Positions 42,244-52,050 of a DNA stretch of 64,000 nucleotides are shown here, one piece after another. The position numbers were made by a program, and so were the translations under genes. Origin of the DNA: JBHJHP01 sp042219825 (GTDB taxonomy: Bacteria; Bacteroidota; Bacteroidia; Bacteroidales; UBA5342); assembly GCF_042219825.1 (NCBI RefSeq), contig NZ_JBHJHQ010000003.1, positions 639,653 to 703,652 on the forward strand. Reading direction: 5' to 3'. How positions within the stretch are numbered: position 1 is the first letter of the stretch; every line of letters starts with the position of its first letter. The notes below the pieces were generated by a model that was not told where the DNA came from, did no database searches, and saw only the letters and a program-made list of their open reading frames with translations.

Positions 42244-43476
42244 TTAATATGACTTTTTAGCTACGATATCAATAATTTCAACGATCACATTAACGGCTTT
42301 TTCCATAGAACCAACAGGAACATATTCAAATCTTCCGTGAAAATTGTGTCCTCCGGCAAAAATATTAGGACAGGGAAGTCCCATGTAAGAGAGGCGGGCA
42401 CCATCGGTTCCTCCACGAATAGGTTTAATATTTGGTGTAATGCCACAATTTTTCATGGCTTGTTCGGCGATATCAACTATGTGCATTACCGGTTCAATCA
42501 TTTCCCGCATATTGTAATACTGGTCCTTCATTTCAATGGTGCAGGTTCCTTCGCCAAACTCATTGTTTATTTTATTGGTCATGTGGATCATCTCTTTTTT
42601 ACGCTCTTCGAAACGCGGGCGGCTGTGATCGCGGACTATGTATTGCAGCGTTGTCTTTTCTACATCACCTTCCATCGACATCAGGTGAAAAAAGCCTTCA
42701 TAGTCTTCTGTATGTTCCGGAGTCTGAAACCTTGGCATTAAGGTAATAAACTGGTTTGCAATGCGAATTGAATTTCGCATTTTATGTTTGGCATAGCCTG
42801 GATGTACATTGCGGCCTTTAAAATAAATTTTTGCAAATGCAGCATTAAAGTTTTCAAATTCAAGTTCTCCGATTTCGCCGCCATCCATCGTGTAAGCCCA
42901 CTCAGCGCCGAATTTTTTCACATCAAAATGGTCGGCACCCGCACCTATTTCCTCATCAGGGGTGAACCCTATACGGATTTTACCGTGTTTTATTTCTGGA
43001 TGCTGAATTAAAAATTCCATTGCCGTTACAATTTCTGCCAAGCCTGCTTTGTCATCAGCTCCAAGTAAGGTTTTTCCATTGGTTACAACAATATCTTCTC
43101 CAATGTATTGCAGAATTTCCGGGAAATCTTCCGGAGTAAGAATAATGTTCTCTTCAGCATTTAATATAATTTCCTTTCCATCGTAATTTGAAACAATGCA
43201 CGGTGAAACCTTTTTGCCCGTCATGTCCGGACTAGTGTCCATATGTGCAACAAAGCCAATAACAGGTATGTCTTCTTTTATGTTTGAAGGCAGGGTGGCC
43301 ATAACATAACCATTGTCATCCAGCGATACTTCTTCAAGTCCAATGGATTTTAACTCTTTTACCAGTTTCTCGGCAAAAATCATTTGCCCCGGTGTACTTG
43401 GCGTTAATTTAGTTTCATAATCAGACTGTGTGTCTAATTTTACATACGTAAGAAATCGTTCTAATACCTGGCTCAT
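42244..43476 (-). CDS. pepT: Peptidase T (tripeptide aminopeptidase)
   Basis: PepT is a dizinc M20 peptidase that removes the N-terminal residue of tripeptides. The 410-residue protein has the metal and catalytic blocks in order: GFVAHMDTSPD, LLGADDKAGLAEIV, TPDEEIGAGADHFD, YTMDGGEIG, VHPGYAKHKMRN, PIRGGTDGARLSYMGLP and GGHNFHGRFEYVP. Length is normal for PepT. The coupling with gcvT is probably just transcriptional. Confidence 0.96.
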   Translation of the reverse strand: MSQVLERFLTYVKLDTQSDYETKLTPSTPGQMIFAEKLVKELKSIGLEEVSLDDNGYVMATLPSNIKEDIPVIGFVAHMDTSPDMTGKKVSPCIVSNYDGKEIILNAEENIILTPEDFPEILQYIGEDIVVTNGKTLLGADDKAGLAEIVTAMEFLIQHPEIKHGKIRIGFTPDEEIGAGADHFDVKKFGAEWAYTMDGGEIGELEFENFNAAFAKIYFKGRNVHPGYAKHKMRNSIRIANQFITLMPRFQTPEHTEDYEGFFHLMSMEGDVEKTTLQYIVRDHSRPRFEERKKEMIHMTNKINNEFGEGTCTIEMKDQYYNMREMIEPVMHIVDIAEQAMKNCGITPNIKPIRGGTDGARLSYMGLPCPNIFAGGHNFHGRFEYVPVGSMEKAVNVIVEIIDIVAKKSY

Positions 43477-43493
43477 AATTCAAGAATTTTGCT

Positions 43494-43501
43494 CAAACAT
43501 A
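43494..43501 (-). promoter_or_regulatory. Probable pepT -7 promoter element
   Basis: The minus strand reads TATGTTTG, an exact TAnnTTTG match, 17 bp upstream of the pepT ATG. Confidence 0.5.
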
Positions 43502-43575
43502 CAATATAATTCCACAAAATTAAATGATCTATTTCAGTCATTCAAGTTAAATAAGGGATTACGGTATAAAGTTAT

Positions 43576-43583
43576 TATTTTTG
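43576..43583 (+). promoter_or_regulatory. Probable promoter of the dicarboxylate symporter gene
   Basis: TATTTTTG matches TAnnTTTG 16 bp before the ATG at 43600. Confidence 0.5.
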
Positions 43584-43599
43584 AGATCAAATAAGAAAA

Positions 43600-44811
43600 A
43601 TGAAGAAACTTGCTTTACACTGGCAAATATTAATAGCTCTTGTCCTTGCTGTTCTTTTCGGTATATTTCTGCCGGAACAGGTTTCCTACATTTCCTGGAT
43701 GGGAGATGTGTTTTTAAGAGGATTAAAGATGGTGATAATTCCATTGATACTGTCTTCTATCATTACCGGTGTGGCCGGTATTGGAAATTCCTCAAACCTG
43801 GGTCGTGTTGGTGCAAAAACTATGGGCTATTATTTTTTAACAAGCACGCTTGCTATTGTAACCGGGTTGCTTCTTGTAAATATTATAAAGCCGGGGTTGG
43901 ATTCCGGAATTGAATTAAAGTCATCTGTGGATTCTGTTCTTGGTCAGCATGATACAATAGGTCAAACACTGATAAAAATAATTCCGGAAAATATTTTTCA
44001 ATCTTTTGCAAAAGGTGATATGCTTGGAATAATATTCTTCGCATTGCTTTTTGGATTCTTTTTGACAAAAATAAAAGCAGAATACCGCGAGCCGACTTTA
44101 AAGGTTGTAAATGGTGTTTTTGAGGTTATGATGAAAATAACCATGTTTATTATCCGGTTTACACCACTGGGAATTCTTGGGCTTGTTGCTGGCGTTGTCG
44201 CGGAGCAAAAGAATATTGCAGATGTGGCAACCGGGTTGGGAAGTTATTTTCTTACGGTTTTAATTGCGTTGCTTATTCATGGCGTATTTACTCTGTTAAT
44301 GATTACATATTTTGTGGGAAGAGTAAATCCATTCAGGCACTTTAAAGCCATGTCAACGCCATTACTTACAGCTTTTTCAACCAGTAGTTCAAGTGCGACA
44401 TTACCCCTTACCATGGAAGCCGTAGAAAATAACGGTGGAGTTTCTCAAAAGATATCGTCATTTACCTTACCTCTTGGTGCAACGGTTAATATGGACGGAA
44501 CAGCATTATATGAATGCGTGGCAGTTATATTTATTGCCCAGATTTACGGTATGGAACTTAGTATTGTTAACCAGGTGATGATCGTTTTGTTATCACTTCT
44601 TGCATCAGTAGGTGCAGCTGGGATTCCAATGGCAGGGCTTGTAACCATTACAATCATACTTTCTTATTTAGGGTTACCATTGGAGGCTGTCGGACTTATT
44701 TTAGCCGTAGACCGGCCATTAGATATGCTCAGAACTACGGTAAACGTTTGGAGTGATTCTTGTGGCGCTGTCACCATTGCCAATAGTGAAGGTGAGAAAT
44801 TGAACTATTAA
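43600..44811 (+). CDS. Dicarboxylate/amino acid:cation symporter (DAACS family)
   Basis: A 403-residue inner-membrane carrier of the glutamate/aspartate/C4-dicarboxylate family, driven by Na+ or H+. The signature regions are all there: the serine-rich hairpin STSSSSATLPLT, NMDGTALYE, the second hairpin ASVGAAGIPMAG and the ligand and cation site DRPLDMLRTTVNVWSD. The Arg in MLRTTVNVW is the residue that in the family favours acidic substrates, so glutamate, aspartate or a dicarboxylate is likely. It is a stand-alone gene. Confidence 0.93.
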   Translation: MKKLALHWQILIALVLAVLFGIFLPEQVSYISWMGDVFLRGLKMVIIPLILSSIITGVAGIGNSSNLGRVGAKTMGYYFLTSTLAIVTGLLLVNIIKPGLDSGIELKSSVDSVLGQHDTIGQTLIKIIPENIFQSFAKGDMLGIIFFALLFGFFLTKIKAEYREPTLKVVNGVFEVMMKITMFIIRFTPLGILGLVAGVVAEQKNIADVATGLGSYFLTVLIALLIHGVFTLLMITYFVGRVNPFRHFKAMSTPLLTAFSTSSSSATLPLTMEAVENNGGVSQKISSFTLPLGATVNMDGTALYECVAVIFIAQIYGMELSIVNQVMIVLLSLLASVGAAGIPMAGLVTITIILSYLGLPLEAVGLILAVDRPLDMLRTTVNVWSDSCGAVTIANSEGEKLNY

Positions 44812-44891
44812 TTTTATTGAATTAGTCTGTTTCAAAACAAGTTTGTTTAAAAATTTCATTCAATTGGGTTACAATTTGCTTTAAATTTCGT

Positions 44892-44899
44892 TACTTTTG
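44892..44899 (+). promoter_or_regulatory. Probable fur-like gene promoter
   Basis: TACTTTTG matches TAnnTTTG, 25 bp before the ATG at 44925. No Fur-box-like inverted repeat is evident over it. Confidence 0.5.
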
Positions 44900-44924
44900 T
44901 CCATTAATTTAATTCAGTTTAAAA

Positions 44925-45380
44925 ATGAATAGTAAAGAAGTAAAGACAAAGGACGCTGTAAAACAGATCTTTACTGAATATCTAAAGAAAAAAGGTCACC
45001 GTAAAACACCTGAGAGATATGCTATTTTAGATAAAGTGTATTCTCACGAAGGTCATTTTGATATTGAGTCGCTCTACATCTACATGAAAAACAAAAATTA
45101 CCGGGTTAGCAGAGCAACTCTTTACAATACAATTGATTTATTACTGGATTGTAAGCTGGTGGTGAAGCATCAGTTTGGGAAGAACATGGCTCAATACGAG
45201 AAAGCTTACAATATTGATCCCCATGATCACCTGATTTGTACGAATTGCGGATCAATAAAAGAGCTCAAAGATCCTGAACTTCAGAAACAAATTACAGGCA
45301 GATCAATTGACGATTTTCAGGTGTCGCACTACTCACTGTACATTTACGGGTTGTGCAAGGATTGTTACGGGAAAAGTTGA
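44925..45380 (+). CDS. Fur-family metalloregulator
   Basis: A 151-residue Fur/PerR/Zur-type regulator. The winged helix (RKTPERYAILDKVYSHEGHFDIESLYIYMK, with recognition helix VSRATLYNTIDLLLDCKLV) is followed by the dimerisation domain with HDHLICTNCG and a C-terminal CKDC. The two CxxC pairs are the structural zinc site; the HDH region provides part of the regulatory site. Which metal (or peroxide) it senses cannot be decided. It has its own promoter and is followed by purA. Confidence 0.92.
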   Translation: MNSKEVKTKDAVKQIFTEYLKKKGHRKTPERYAILDKVYSHEGHFDIESLYIYMKNKNYRVSRATLYNTIDLLLDCKLVVKHQFGKNMAQYEKAYNIDPHDHLICTNCGSIKELKDPELQKQITGRSIDDFQVSHYSLYIYGLCKDCYGKS

Positions 45381-45432
45381 TAATTGTTAGCAATTATTCA
45401 TTTCTTTTATCCATCATCTCATTGATTTATTC

Positions 45433-45440
45433 TATTTTTG
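45433..45440 (+). promoter_or_regulatory. Probable purA promoter
   Basis: TATTTTTG matches TAnnTTTG, 86 bp upstream of the purA ATG. The leader has no recognisable purine riboswitch. Confidence 0.5.
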
Positions 45441-45526
45441 AGAGTCGAATCGGCATCTCATGAAATAACTATGTTTGATCAGTTATTTTGCCATTTGGGT
45501 GTTTGGAAATATAAATAAATAATATA

Positions 45527-46795
45527 ATGAAAGTTGATGTTCTCTTAGGTTTGCAATGGGGTGATGAAGGTAAAGGTAAGGTTGTTGATGTTTTAACGCC
45601 CAAATACGATATCGTTGCACGTTTTCAGGGTGGACCTAATGCCGGTCATACACTTGAATTTGATCGTAAAAAATATGTTCTGCATACTATTCCGTCCGGA
45701 ATATTTCAGGGAGATAAAGTTAATATCATTGGAAATGGCGTTGTGATTGATCCTGCAATTTTCAAAAAGGAAATTGAAGAACTCAAAGCCGATGGGCACG
45801 AAATAAAGTCTAAGTTATTTATATCCAAAAAAGCTCATCTTATTTTACCAACACACCGATTGTTGGATGCTGCTTATGAAAAGGCTAAAGGGAAAGATAA
45901 AATCGGATCAACGTTAAAAGGTATTGGTCCGACCTATACCGACAAAGTCAGTAGGAACGGACTCAGGGTTGGTGATATCTTCATAAATTTTGACGAGAAA
46001 TACAACCGGTTGAAACAACGTCATATTGAAATCTTAAAAACATACTTATATGATTATAGTTCTGAGCTGAAGAAGTATGAGTCTGAATGGATGCAAGGTA
46101 TTGAGCTGATAAGTGCGTGTAATGTTGTTGACAGTGAGCAGTTTATTAATGATAATATCTTGTTAAAAAAATCTGTTTTAGCTGAAGGTGCTCAGGGAAC
46201 TCTGCTTGATATTGACTTTGGATCCTATCCATTTGTAACTTCTTCAAATACAGTTTGTGCCGGAGCATGTACGGGCCTCGGTGTTGCTCCCAATAAGATT
46301 GGCGAGGTATTTGGCATTTTTAAAGCCTACTGTACGCGGGTTGGAAGTGGTCCGTTTCCTACTGAATTGTTTGACGAGGCAGGACAGATGTTGCGTGACA
46401 AAGGACATGAGTATGGATCAACTACAGGAAGACCGAGACGATGCGGTTGGCTTGATCTGGTTGCGCTTAAATATAGTGTGATGATCAATGGAGTTACACA
46501 GCTTATCATGATGAAAAGTGATGTTATGGATGCATTTGAAACCATAAAGATCGCGGTAGCTTATGAAGAAAATGGCCAGGAAATTAATTACTTCCCGTAT
46601 GAATTAACCGACGATATAAAACCTGTGTTTAAGGAATTTCATGGTTGGAAAACAGATATGACAAAAATGACGGATGAATCGCAGTTTCCTGTTCAATTTT
46701 CTGAATATCTGGCGTTCATTGAAAAATATGTTGGTGTTCCGGTTAATATTGTTTCTGTTGGTCCTGACAGAAGTCAAACAATTGTAAGACAATAA
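45527..46795 (+). CDS. purA: Adenylosuccinate synthetase
   Basis: PurA makes adenylosuccinate from IMP, aspartate and GTP in AMP biosynthesis. The 422-residue protein has the N-terminal GLQWGDEGKGKVVD loop, FQGGPNAGHT, STLKGIGPTYTDK, EGAQGTLLDIDFGSYPFVTSS, the TTGRPRRCGWLDLVALKYS block, and the GPDRSQTI C-terminus. No neighbouring purine gene is present. Confidence 0.97.
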   Translation: MKVDVLLGLQWGDEGKGKVVDVLTPKYDIVARFQGGPNAGHTLEFDRKKYVLHTIPSGIFQGDKVNIIGNGVVIDPAIFKKEIEELKADGHEIKSKLFISKKAHLILPTHRLLDAAYEKAKGKDKIGSTLKGIGPTYTDKVSRNGLRVGDIFINFDEKYNRLKQRHIEILKTYLYDYSSELKKYESEWMQGIELISACNVVDSEQFINDNILLKKSVLAEGAQGTLLDIDFGSYPFVTSSNTVCAGACTGLGVAPNKIGEVFGIFKAYCTRVGSGPFPTELFDEAGQMLRDKGHEYGSTTGRPRRCGWLDLVALKYSVMINGVTQLIMMKSDVMDAFETIKIAVAYEENGQEINYFPYELTDDIKPVFKEFHGWKTDMTKMTDESQFPVQFSEYLAFIEKYVGVPVNIVSVGPDRSQTIVRQ

Positions 46796-46921
46796 CTTAT
46801 TAAATACTTTCCGAAAGTTTTATTAACTAAAACACAAAAACACGTTAACGCAGGATTAACAAAAAAATCACAAAATTTAAAATTTTAACAAAAAAATAAC
46901 ATTTAATACGTAAAATAGTTA

Positions 46922-46929
46922 TATTTTTG
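46922..46929 (+). promoter_or_regulatory. Probable promoter of the surface-fibre locus
   Basis: TATTTTTG matches TAnnTTTG, 73 bp upstream of the ATG at 47003. It is the only clear promoter I see before the run of eight same-strand genes, whose gaps are all about 50 bp or less. Confidence 0.5.
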
Positions 46930-47002
46930 CCCTTGAGCATTTTTAACAAATGTTTACAGTTTGTTTGTTGGCCACTGAAATTTGAGAATTGAAATTTGTT
47001 GT

Positions 47003-48301
47003 ATGCAAAATTTTACGCGCAGATTTTACATATTCAGTGGGTACAGAAAGGTCGTATTGATTGGGATGCTTTTGACGTTACTTCTTTCAGTTAATACTTT
47101 TTCTCAGACCAATGTTAATCAGGAATCTTCAGATATTATCATTTATGGTGATGTCAGGGTTTTTATTGACACACTGGAGCAGGTTACTACCCATGGGTCA
47201 TTAACTGGAATTAATGGTGCCGTGATTGAAAATCAGGGATCATTGGTTTTTGATATTAATGACGGCTATCAATCCGTATATAACTATTCATCAGATAATT
47301 TCTTTACTGGTAATGGCAATTATTACTTTAATGGTAATGCCGATTTTTATACTGGGGGAGATTTTGAAAATGCTTTTTTCAATTTATGGTTGAATAAGAC
47401 TGAAGGTTCAAATCTTTTTCTGGAAAGCAATCTGAACGTTCAAAATCGCTTATCGCTGGAATCGGGACATGTCGTAACCGGTGAAGATAACTATATTGAA
47501 ATAAGCAGCAAAGACAGTAATGCTGTGCGTGTCGCAAATTTTGCCAGCATGGCTAACCAGTCCTATATTGAAGGTAATCTCAGAAGACATATAGCTTCCG
47601 GCACGGGTTACCATTTTCCGGTTGGACTCGCTAATACCTATTTCCCTGTCAGGATTACAAATAATATGGAAGGTATTGAATACCTTGATGTAACCTTTAA
47701 CGATTTGGTTCCATTAACCGGCAAGGTTAATATTCAGCAGGCGCTTTATAACTTTAATGCATTGAACCAAACCGGTGCATGGAAAATTGCAGGCGATGTA
47801 AATCCTTCATCAGGGACCATGGATATTACCGGGTTTATTTTTGATTATATTGAAAAACCGCAGTTTGAAACCAACATGTTTGGTTTGGTATACAATAGTA
47901 ATCCACAGGGCTATGAAGATGACTGGTCCTTAGAGGGAAAATTTGCAATTCCGGGTTCACTTCCAAGACTTGCTGAATCAGATTCCACACAGCTGTTTGG
48001 AACTAATAAAATGGGGTATTATACAATCGCTGTAGCCGATATAACCAAACTCATCAATTTTATTTCTCCCGGAGGAGACAGGGAAACAAGATTTATCATT
48101 CCTTCTATAGAACGATATGAAAGTACAGAACTCATAGTTTATAATGCTATGGGTAGGGAAATATTTAACGCAAAACCTTACAACAACGATCTCGACATGA
48201 AAGAATTTAAGGATGGAACGTATTACTACATCTTTAAATTTACACGAAACGGAAAGCCGGGGGTCATTCAGTCGTTTATCGACGTGAAAAGAGTCTACTA
48301 G
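47003..48301 (+). CDS. Exported protein with T9SS type B (gliding-motility) sorting domain
   Basis: The ATG at 47003 gives 432 aa. A signal peptide (near residues 15-34, ending NTFSQ) is followed by a low-complexity beta-rich region with asparagine- and glycine-rich strands (NGNGNYYFNGNADFYTGG), as in adhesin-like proteins. The last 85 residues (from INFISPGGD; ERYESTELIVYNAMGREIFNA; KDGTYYYIFKF) match the type B sorting domain of T9SS cargo. Type B cargo is generally secreted with a PorP/SprF partner, and such a gene follows 4 bp later. The function is not known. Confidence 0.8.
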   Translation: MQNFTRRFYIFSGYRKVVLIGMLLTLLLSVNTFSQTNVNQESSDIIIYGDVRVFIDTLEQVTTHGSLTGINGAVIENQGSLVFDINDGYQSVYNYSSDNFFTGNGNYYFNGNADFYTGGDFENAFFNLWLNKTEGSNLFLESNLNVQNRLSLESGHVVTGEDNYIEISSKDSNAVRVANFASMANQSYIEGNLRRHIASGTGYHFPVGLANTYFPVRITNNMEGIEYLDVTFNDLVPLTGKVNIQQALYNFNALNQTGAWKIAGDVNPSSGTMDITGFIFDYIEKPQFETNMFGLVYNSNPQGYEDDWSLEGKFAIPGSLPRLAESDSTQLFGTNKMGYYTIAVADITKLINFISPGGDRETRFIIPSIERYESTELIVYNAMGREIFNAKPYNNDLDMKEFKDGTYYYIFKFTRNGKPGVIQSFIDVKRVY

Positions 48302-48305
48302 TGTA

Positions 48306-49241
48306 ATGAAGAAACGACTATTAACCATATCAATAATTTTATGTAGCCTGGTAGGTGCATTTGCACAGACTCCCCTGCAATTTACTCAGGTGTTTAAGAC
48401 ACTTGAGTTTGTAAATCCTGCATATTCGGCATTTGAAGGATCACTTTCCGGAAAGATGATGTATCGCTCTCAGTGGGCAGGAATGGATGGTGCTCCTAAA
48501 ACAATGGGTTTTACTGCTTATACTCCTTTGAATAACTATAAACTTGGATTGGGAATACAGGGAATCAATGTAAGTTCTGGTAACATGAACCTGAGTAACC
48601 TGGCTGCTACGTTCAACGTGGATTTAAGGGTAAATGAAACTGATTTCCTTGCTTTTGGATTACAGGCAGGAGGAGAATACAGCTTTTTCGACAGGGACAA
48701 GTTGATTACCTATTACGATATTGATGCCACCAGTCTTGGAGGAATGGGATATGAGGCGATTGATCAGTACAGCTTTTTTAATCCGACTTTCGGAACCGGT
48801 ATCATATATTATAATCCCAAGTTCTATGCAGGTATCAGTTCGTTTATGATGATCAACCAGAATAAGTTTGTTGCCCAGGATTTTTATCAGGGGAGCTACC
48901 TGATGACCGGTTTTACTCAACGTTTTGCTGTGGATTGGTACCTGAAGGAGACCTTAATGTATAAATGGTTATACCGTGATCGTAACATAGGAGAGCTTGG
49001 GTTATACCTGATGTACAAAGATTTATTCTGGGTTGGGACAAGTCACCGTTATCTGGAATCCCAGTCAATTATTATGGATGTCAAATTATCGGAGACTTTG
49101 CGTATCGGTATGAGTTATGATATTCAGTTATCGCAATTAAAACGCTATACATATGGTAGTTTTGAGTTCAGGCTGGAATACCGAGGATTCAGTAAATACC
49201 GCTATATGAACAGTAGAAAAAAACGATTTAATGAATTTTAA
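48306..49241 (+). CDS. PorP/SprF-family outer-membrane protein
   Basis: A 311-residue outer-membrane barrel with signal peptide and the family N-terminal region QTPLQFTQVFKTLEFVNPAYS, then GKMMYRSQWAGMDGAPKTMGF and repeated barrel strands. PorP/SprF proteins are partners of type B T9SS cargo at the outer membrane. The gene lies 4 bp after a type B cargo gene and 11 bp before a PorE-like gene, an arrangement seen in T9SS adhesin loci. Confidence 0.88.
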   Translation: MKKRLLTISIILCSLVGAFAQTPLQFTQVFKTLEFVNPAYSAFEGSLSGKMMYRSQWAGMDGAPKTMGFTAYTPLNNYKLGLGIQGINVSSGNMNLSNLAATFNVDLRVNETDFLAFGLQAGGEYSFFDRDKLITYYDIDATSLGGMGYEAIDQYSFFNPTFGTGIIYYNPKFYAGISSFMMINQNKFVAQDFYQGSYLMTGFTQRFAVDWYLKETLMYKWLYRDRNIGELGLYLMYKDLFWVGTSHRYLESQSIIMDVKLSETLRIGMSYDIQLSQLKRYTYGSFEFRLEYRGFSKYRYMNSRKKRFNEF

Positions 49242-49252
49242 TCTTAAGTAGC

Positions 49253-52030
49253 ATGGGAAAGAAATCTTTTACTTTTTTTCTTTACATATTTTTATTACTG
49301 ACTGCTGTACAGGCTCAGGAAAAATATGTACAGCGTGCGCAGAAGTATGTTGAAAAAGGAAATATATACAAAGCCAAAGCTTTACTTGACCAGGTTAACC
49401 TTGAAAATTCGGAGTCGTATATTACTGATTACTATCTTGTAAAAGGTAATATATATGATGCAGAGGATCTTCAGGACAGTGCAATGCTATGTTATGAGAA
49501 AGTACTGGATAGCAGGAATATGAATGATATTCCAACCAAAGTTATTGTGGATTACGCCGCCTATCTTTTTAACAGTGGCCGTTACGATGAATCAATAGCT
49601 TTCATCGACAAAGCTGAAAAGAACCTTGAGGATACTAAATATCCTGTAATCCTGGACCGGATTAAAGAAAAAGCTTCCTGGTCTGTTGATAACCTTTATA
49701 ATTATTCTTCTTCACTTGGTGGGGACTCTATTGTTGATGTTGCGTTGGGTTCAAACAAACTTGTATTAGATGTGCCACGTTTTGGTGCTGCTTTTTATAA
49801 CGACAGTCTTGTGTTCGCTTCCTATACTAATTATAAAAAACCGAGCCGCCTTGAGGAAGAAGCTTCTGAATATAACCAGATCCTTCAGGATTATGAGAGA
49901 ACCAATACCGACCTGTATATTGCATCTCTTGACGATAAGTTTGAAAACAGAAAGTTATTTTCAAAAGATATTGCTTCGTTGGAAAACGAAGGTGCTTTAA
50001 CCTTTAATAAGGATAACACGCAAATGTATTATACCCGCAATGAATATAAAAAGGGTAATGACAGGTATATGATCTATTATGCCAAAAAGGTTGGCAACGA
50101 ATGGATCGATCAGGGGCCCGTTAATTTTAACTCCGAAGAGTTTAATACTATGCAACCAACATTTTCGTCGGATGGGAAGGGGATTTATTTCGTCTCGAAT
50201 AATCCGGGAGGTTATGGTGGATATGATATTTATTATGCAGAGGGATCCGGTAGCAATTTCAAACAACCGGTAAACCTTGGGCCAACCATCAATACCGCTG
50301 AAAATGAAATATTTCCATATATGCAAAACGATACCGTTATGATTTATTCATCTAACGGTCTGCTTGGTTTTGGAGGTTACGATATTTACTGGGTTGATAT
50401 AAAGTCAAAAGATAAGATTCCCAGAAACCTCCTGCAGCCTATTAATTCAAATAGCGATGATTATTGCATTGTTGGGAACCGGAATAATCCGGAACAAATG
50501 TTGTTTTTCTCTGACAGGGACATGTCGATGGGCAACCTTGCCATGAATGTAAAGCACGAAGATGTTTCGGGCGAAGCTCTTTCTTTTAAAATCAGTCTGT
50601 TGCCTCCCGGTAAAAAGCTGACGGATGAACAAAGGCAACTCATTGCATCAGAAGGCAGTTTGCTTAAAGATAGAGTAAAGGATAATACCTCTGATAATGG
50701 TTCAGAAACTAATGTTGCTGGTGCTTCCAAACTGTTCGTTTTACTTGATGGAAACGGAGAGCCGTTACTTGATGAAAGCGGTTTCCCGTTAATAGTACCA
50801 AGTGGAATCTATAAATTGGATGAAGACGGAAAAACTGTAGTTGACACGAAAGGTAATAAGATAATTGGATATGATGGAAAACCGATCAGAACATTCGAAG
50901 GTGCCGTGGCATATAATGAGGATGGAAATCTTATTACTGATGATGTTTCAGATTATTTCGATGCTGTTATTAATCCCGCTTATATTAATGCCGGAAATGT
51001 AGTTCTGCTTGACGAAACAGGAAAACCTGTTAATGATGCCAACGGTAATCCGATAATACTTTCTGAAGGTACTTACACAATTGGCAGTGATGGTCATACA
51101 TTGCTTGACAATAAAGGATACCCGATATTGGGTGCGGATGGTAAGCCTGTATCGTTACCGAATGATGCAGTAGCATTAAACGATGATAAAACGATTGTAA
51201 CGGCTGATGCGTCTGTCTATTTTGGCAAAGAAATTACACCAACAGAAGCCTCTGGTTTTGCAAGCCTGTATTTCGATCTGAACAGCAGCAGCTTGTCTGA
51301 AGAAGCCAAACAAAACCTGATGATGGTGGCAGAATACCTTAAGGCTAAAAAGGCAATGAAACTTGTAATTTCGGGTAATGCCGGCCTAAGAGGTAATGAA
51401 TCCTATAACCTCGTAATTTCCGCATACCGCGCTTATCAGGCGTATGAATTCATGACAGAAACGCTCGGTTTATCTGACGAAAGTATTTTGCTGGAAGCCA
51501 ATGGTAAATACTTCCCGACGGTAAAAACATATGACATTGCAAAAGGTCTTGAAAACCGAAGAGTGGATCTGAAAGCGCGGTGGGCTGAGCCAAACAATGG
51601 GTTAAAAGTGCGGTTCAAAATAACTGGTAAACCGCAGGAAGAATTGATAACTAACCTTATTGATCTGTATCTGGAACAGCATCCGGAAGTGGATTACCTG
51701 TACCGCGTGAAAAACAACGAGGGTTTATTCAGGGTTGCCATTAATCATAATCTGGATACATCTGCTCTAAAACAGATGAACCATTTAGGAAACAGGGATT
51801 ACCTGTTGAATAAGGAAGTGATTTTCGTGAAACAGCATAACGAAGCATTAAAAGACATGGTATTTGATGTAAGGGTTAAAACGCTGTATTACGTACCTAA
51901 AGACGTGGATGTTCAGGTTATTTCCGACAAATTTAATGTGAGTGCGGATGAATTGAAACGCATCAATAAACTGAAGGATGGTGAGCCAGTTAAAGCAAGA
52001 TCCAGACTGATAATTCCTATTAATAATTGA
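49253..52030 (+). CDS. PorE-like OmpA-family protein with C-terminal LysM repeats
   Basis: A 925-residue exported protein. In order: signal peptide; TPR-like helices (about 20-130); WD40-like PD40 repeats (about 200-460, FSSDGKGIYFVSNNPGGYGG); two repeated Asp/Gly-rich segments of about 80 residues (about 497-660); an OmpA-like domain (about 666-780, NRRVDL); and two LysM-like repeats (about 815-870 and 878-925). PorE of T9SS has TPR, WD40 and OmpA parts but, as I recall, no LysM. The usual GHTD peptidoglycan-binding motif reads GNAG. It may hold the complex to peptidoglycan through LysM. Confidence 0.85.
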   Translation: MGKKSFTFFLYIFLLLTAVQAQEKYVQRAQKYVEKGNIYKAKALLDQVNLENSESYITDYYLVKGNIYDAEDLQDSAMLCYEKVLDSRNMNDIPTKVIVDYAAYLFNSGRYDESIAFIDKAEKNLEDTKYPVILDRIKEKASWSVDNLYNYSSSLGGDSIVDVALGSNKLVLDVPRFGAAFYNDSLVFASYTNYKKPSRLEEEASEYNQILQDYERTNTDLYIASLDDKFENRKLFSKDIASLENEGALTFNKDNTQMYYTRNEYKKGNDRYMIYYAKKVGNEWIDQGPVNFNSEEFNTMQPTFSSDGKGIYFVSNNPGGYGGYDIYYAEGSGSNFKQPVNLGPTINTAENEIFPYMQNDTVMIYSSNGLLGFGGYDIYWVDIKSKDKIPRNLLQPINSNSDDYCIVGNRNNPEQMLFFSDRDMSMGNLAMNVKHEDVSGEALSFKISLLPPGKKLTDEQRQLIASEGSLLKDRVKDNTSDNGSETNVAGASKLFVLLDGNGEPLLDESGFPLIVPSGIYKLDEDGKTVVDTKGNKIIGYDGKPIRTFEGAVAYNEDGNLITDDVSDYFDAVINPAYINAGNVVLLDETGKPVNDANGNPIILSEGTYTIGSDGHTLLDNKGYPILGADGKPVSLPNDAVALNDDKTIVTADASVYFGKEITPTEASGFASLYFDLNSSSLSEEAKQNLMMVAEYLKAKKAMKLVISGNAGLRGNESYNLVISAYRAYQAYEFMTETLGLSDESILLEANGKYFPTVKTYDIAKGLENRRVDLKARWAEPNNGLKVRFKITGKPQEELITNLIDLYLEQHPEVDYLYRVKNNEGLFRVAINHNLDTSALKQMNHLGNRDYLLNKEVIFVKQHNEALKDMVFDVRVKTLYYVPKDVDVQVISDKFNVSADELKRINKLKDGEPVKARSRLIIPINN

Positions 52031-52050
52031 ATAACAGAAAAAGAAGATAT

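Noticed and set aside
45441..45526. Purine riboswitch in the purA leader
   Set aside because: The leader is short and lacks the conserved three-way junction and loop elements.
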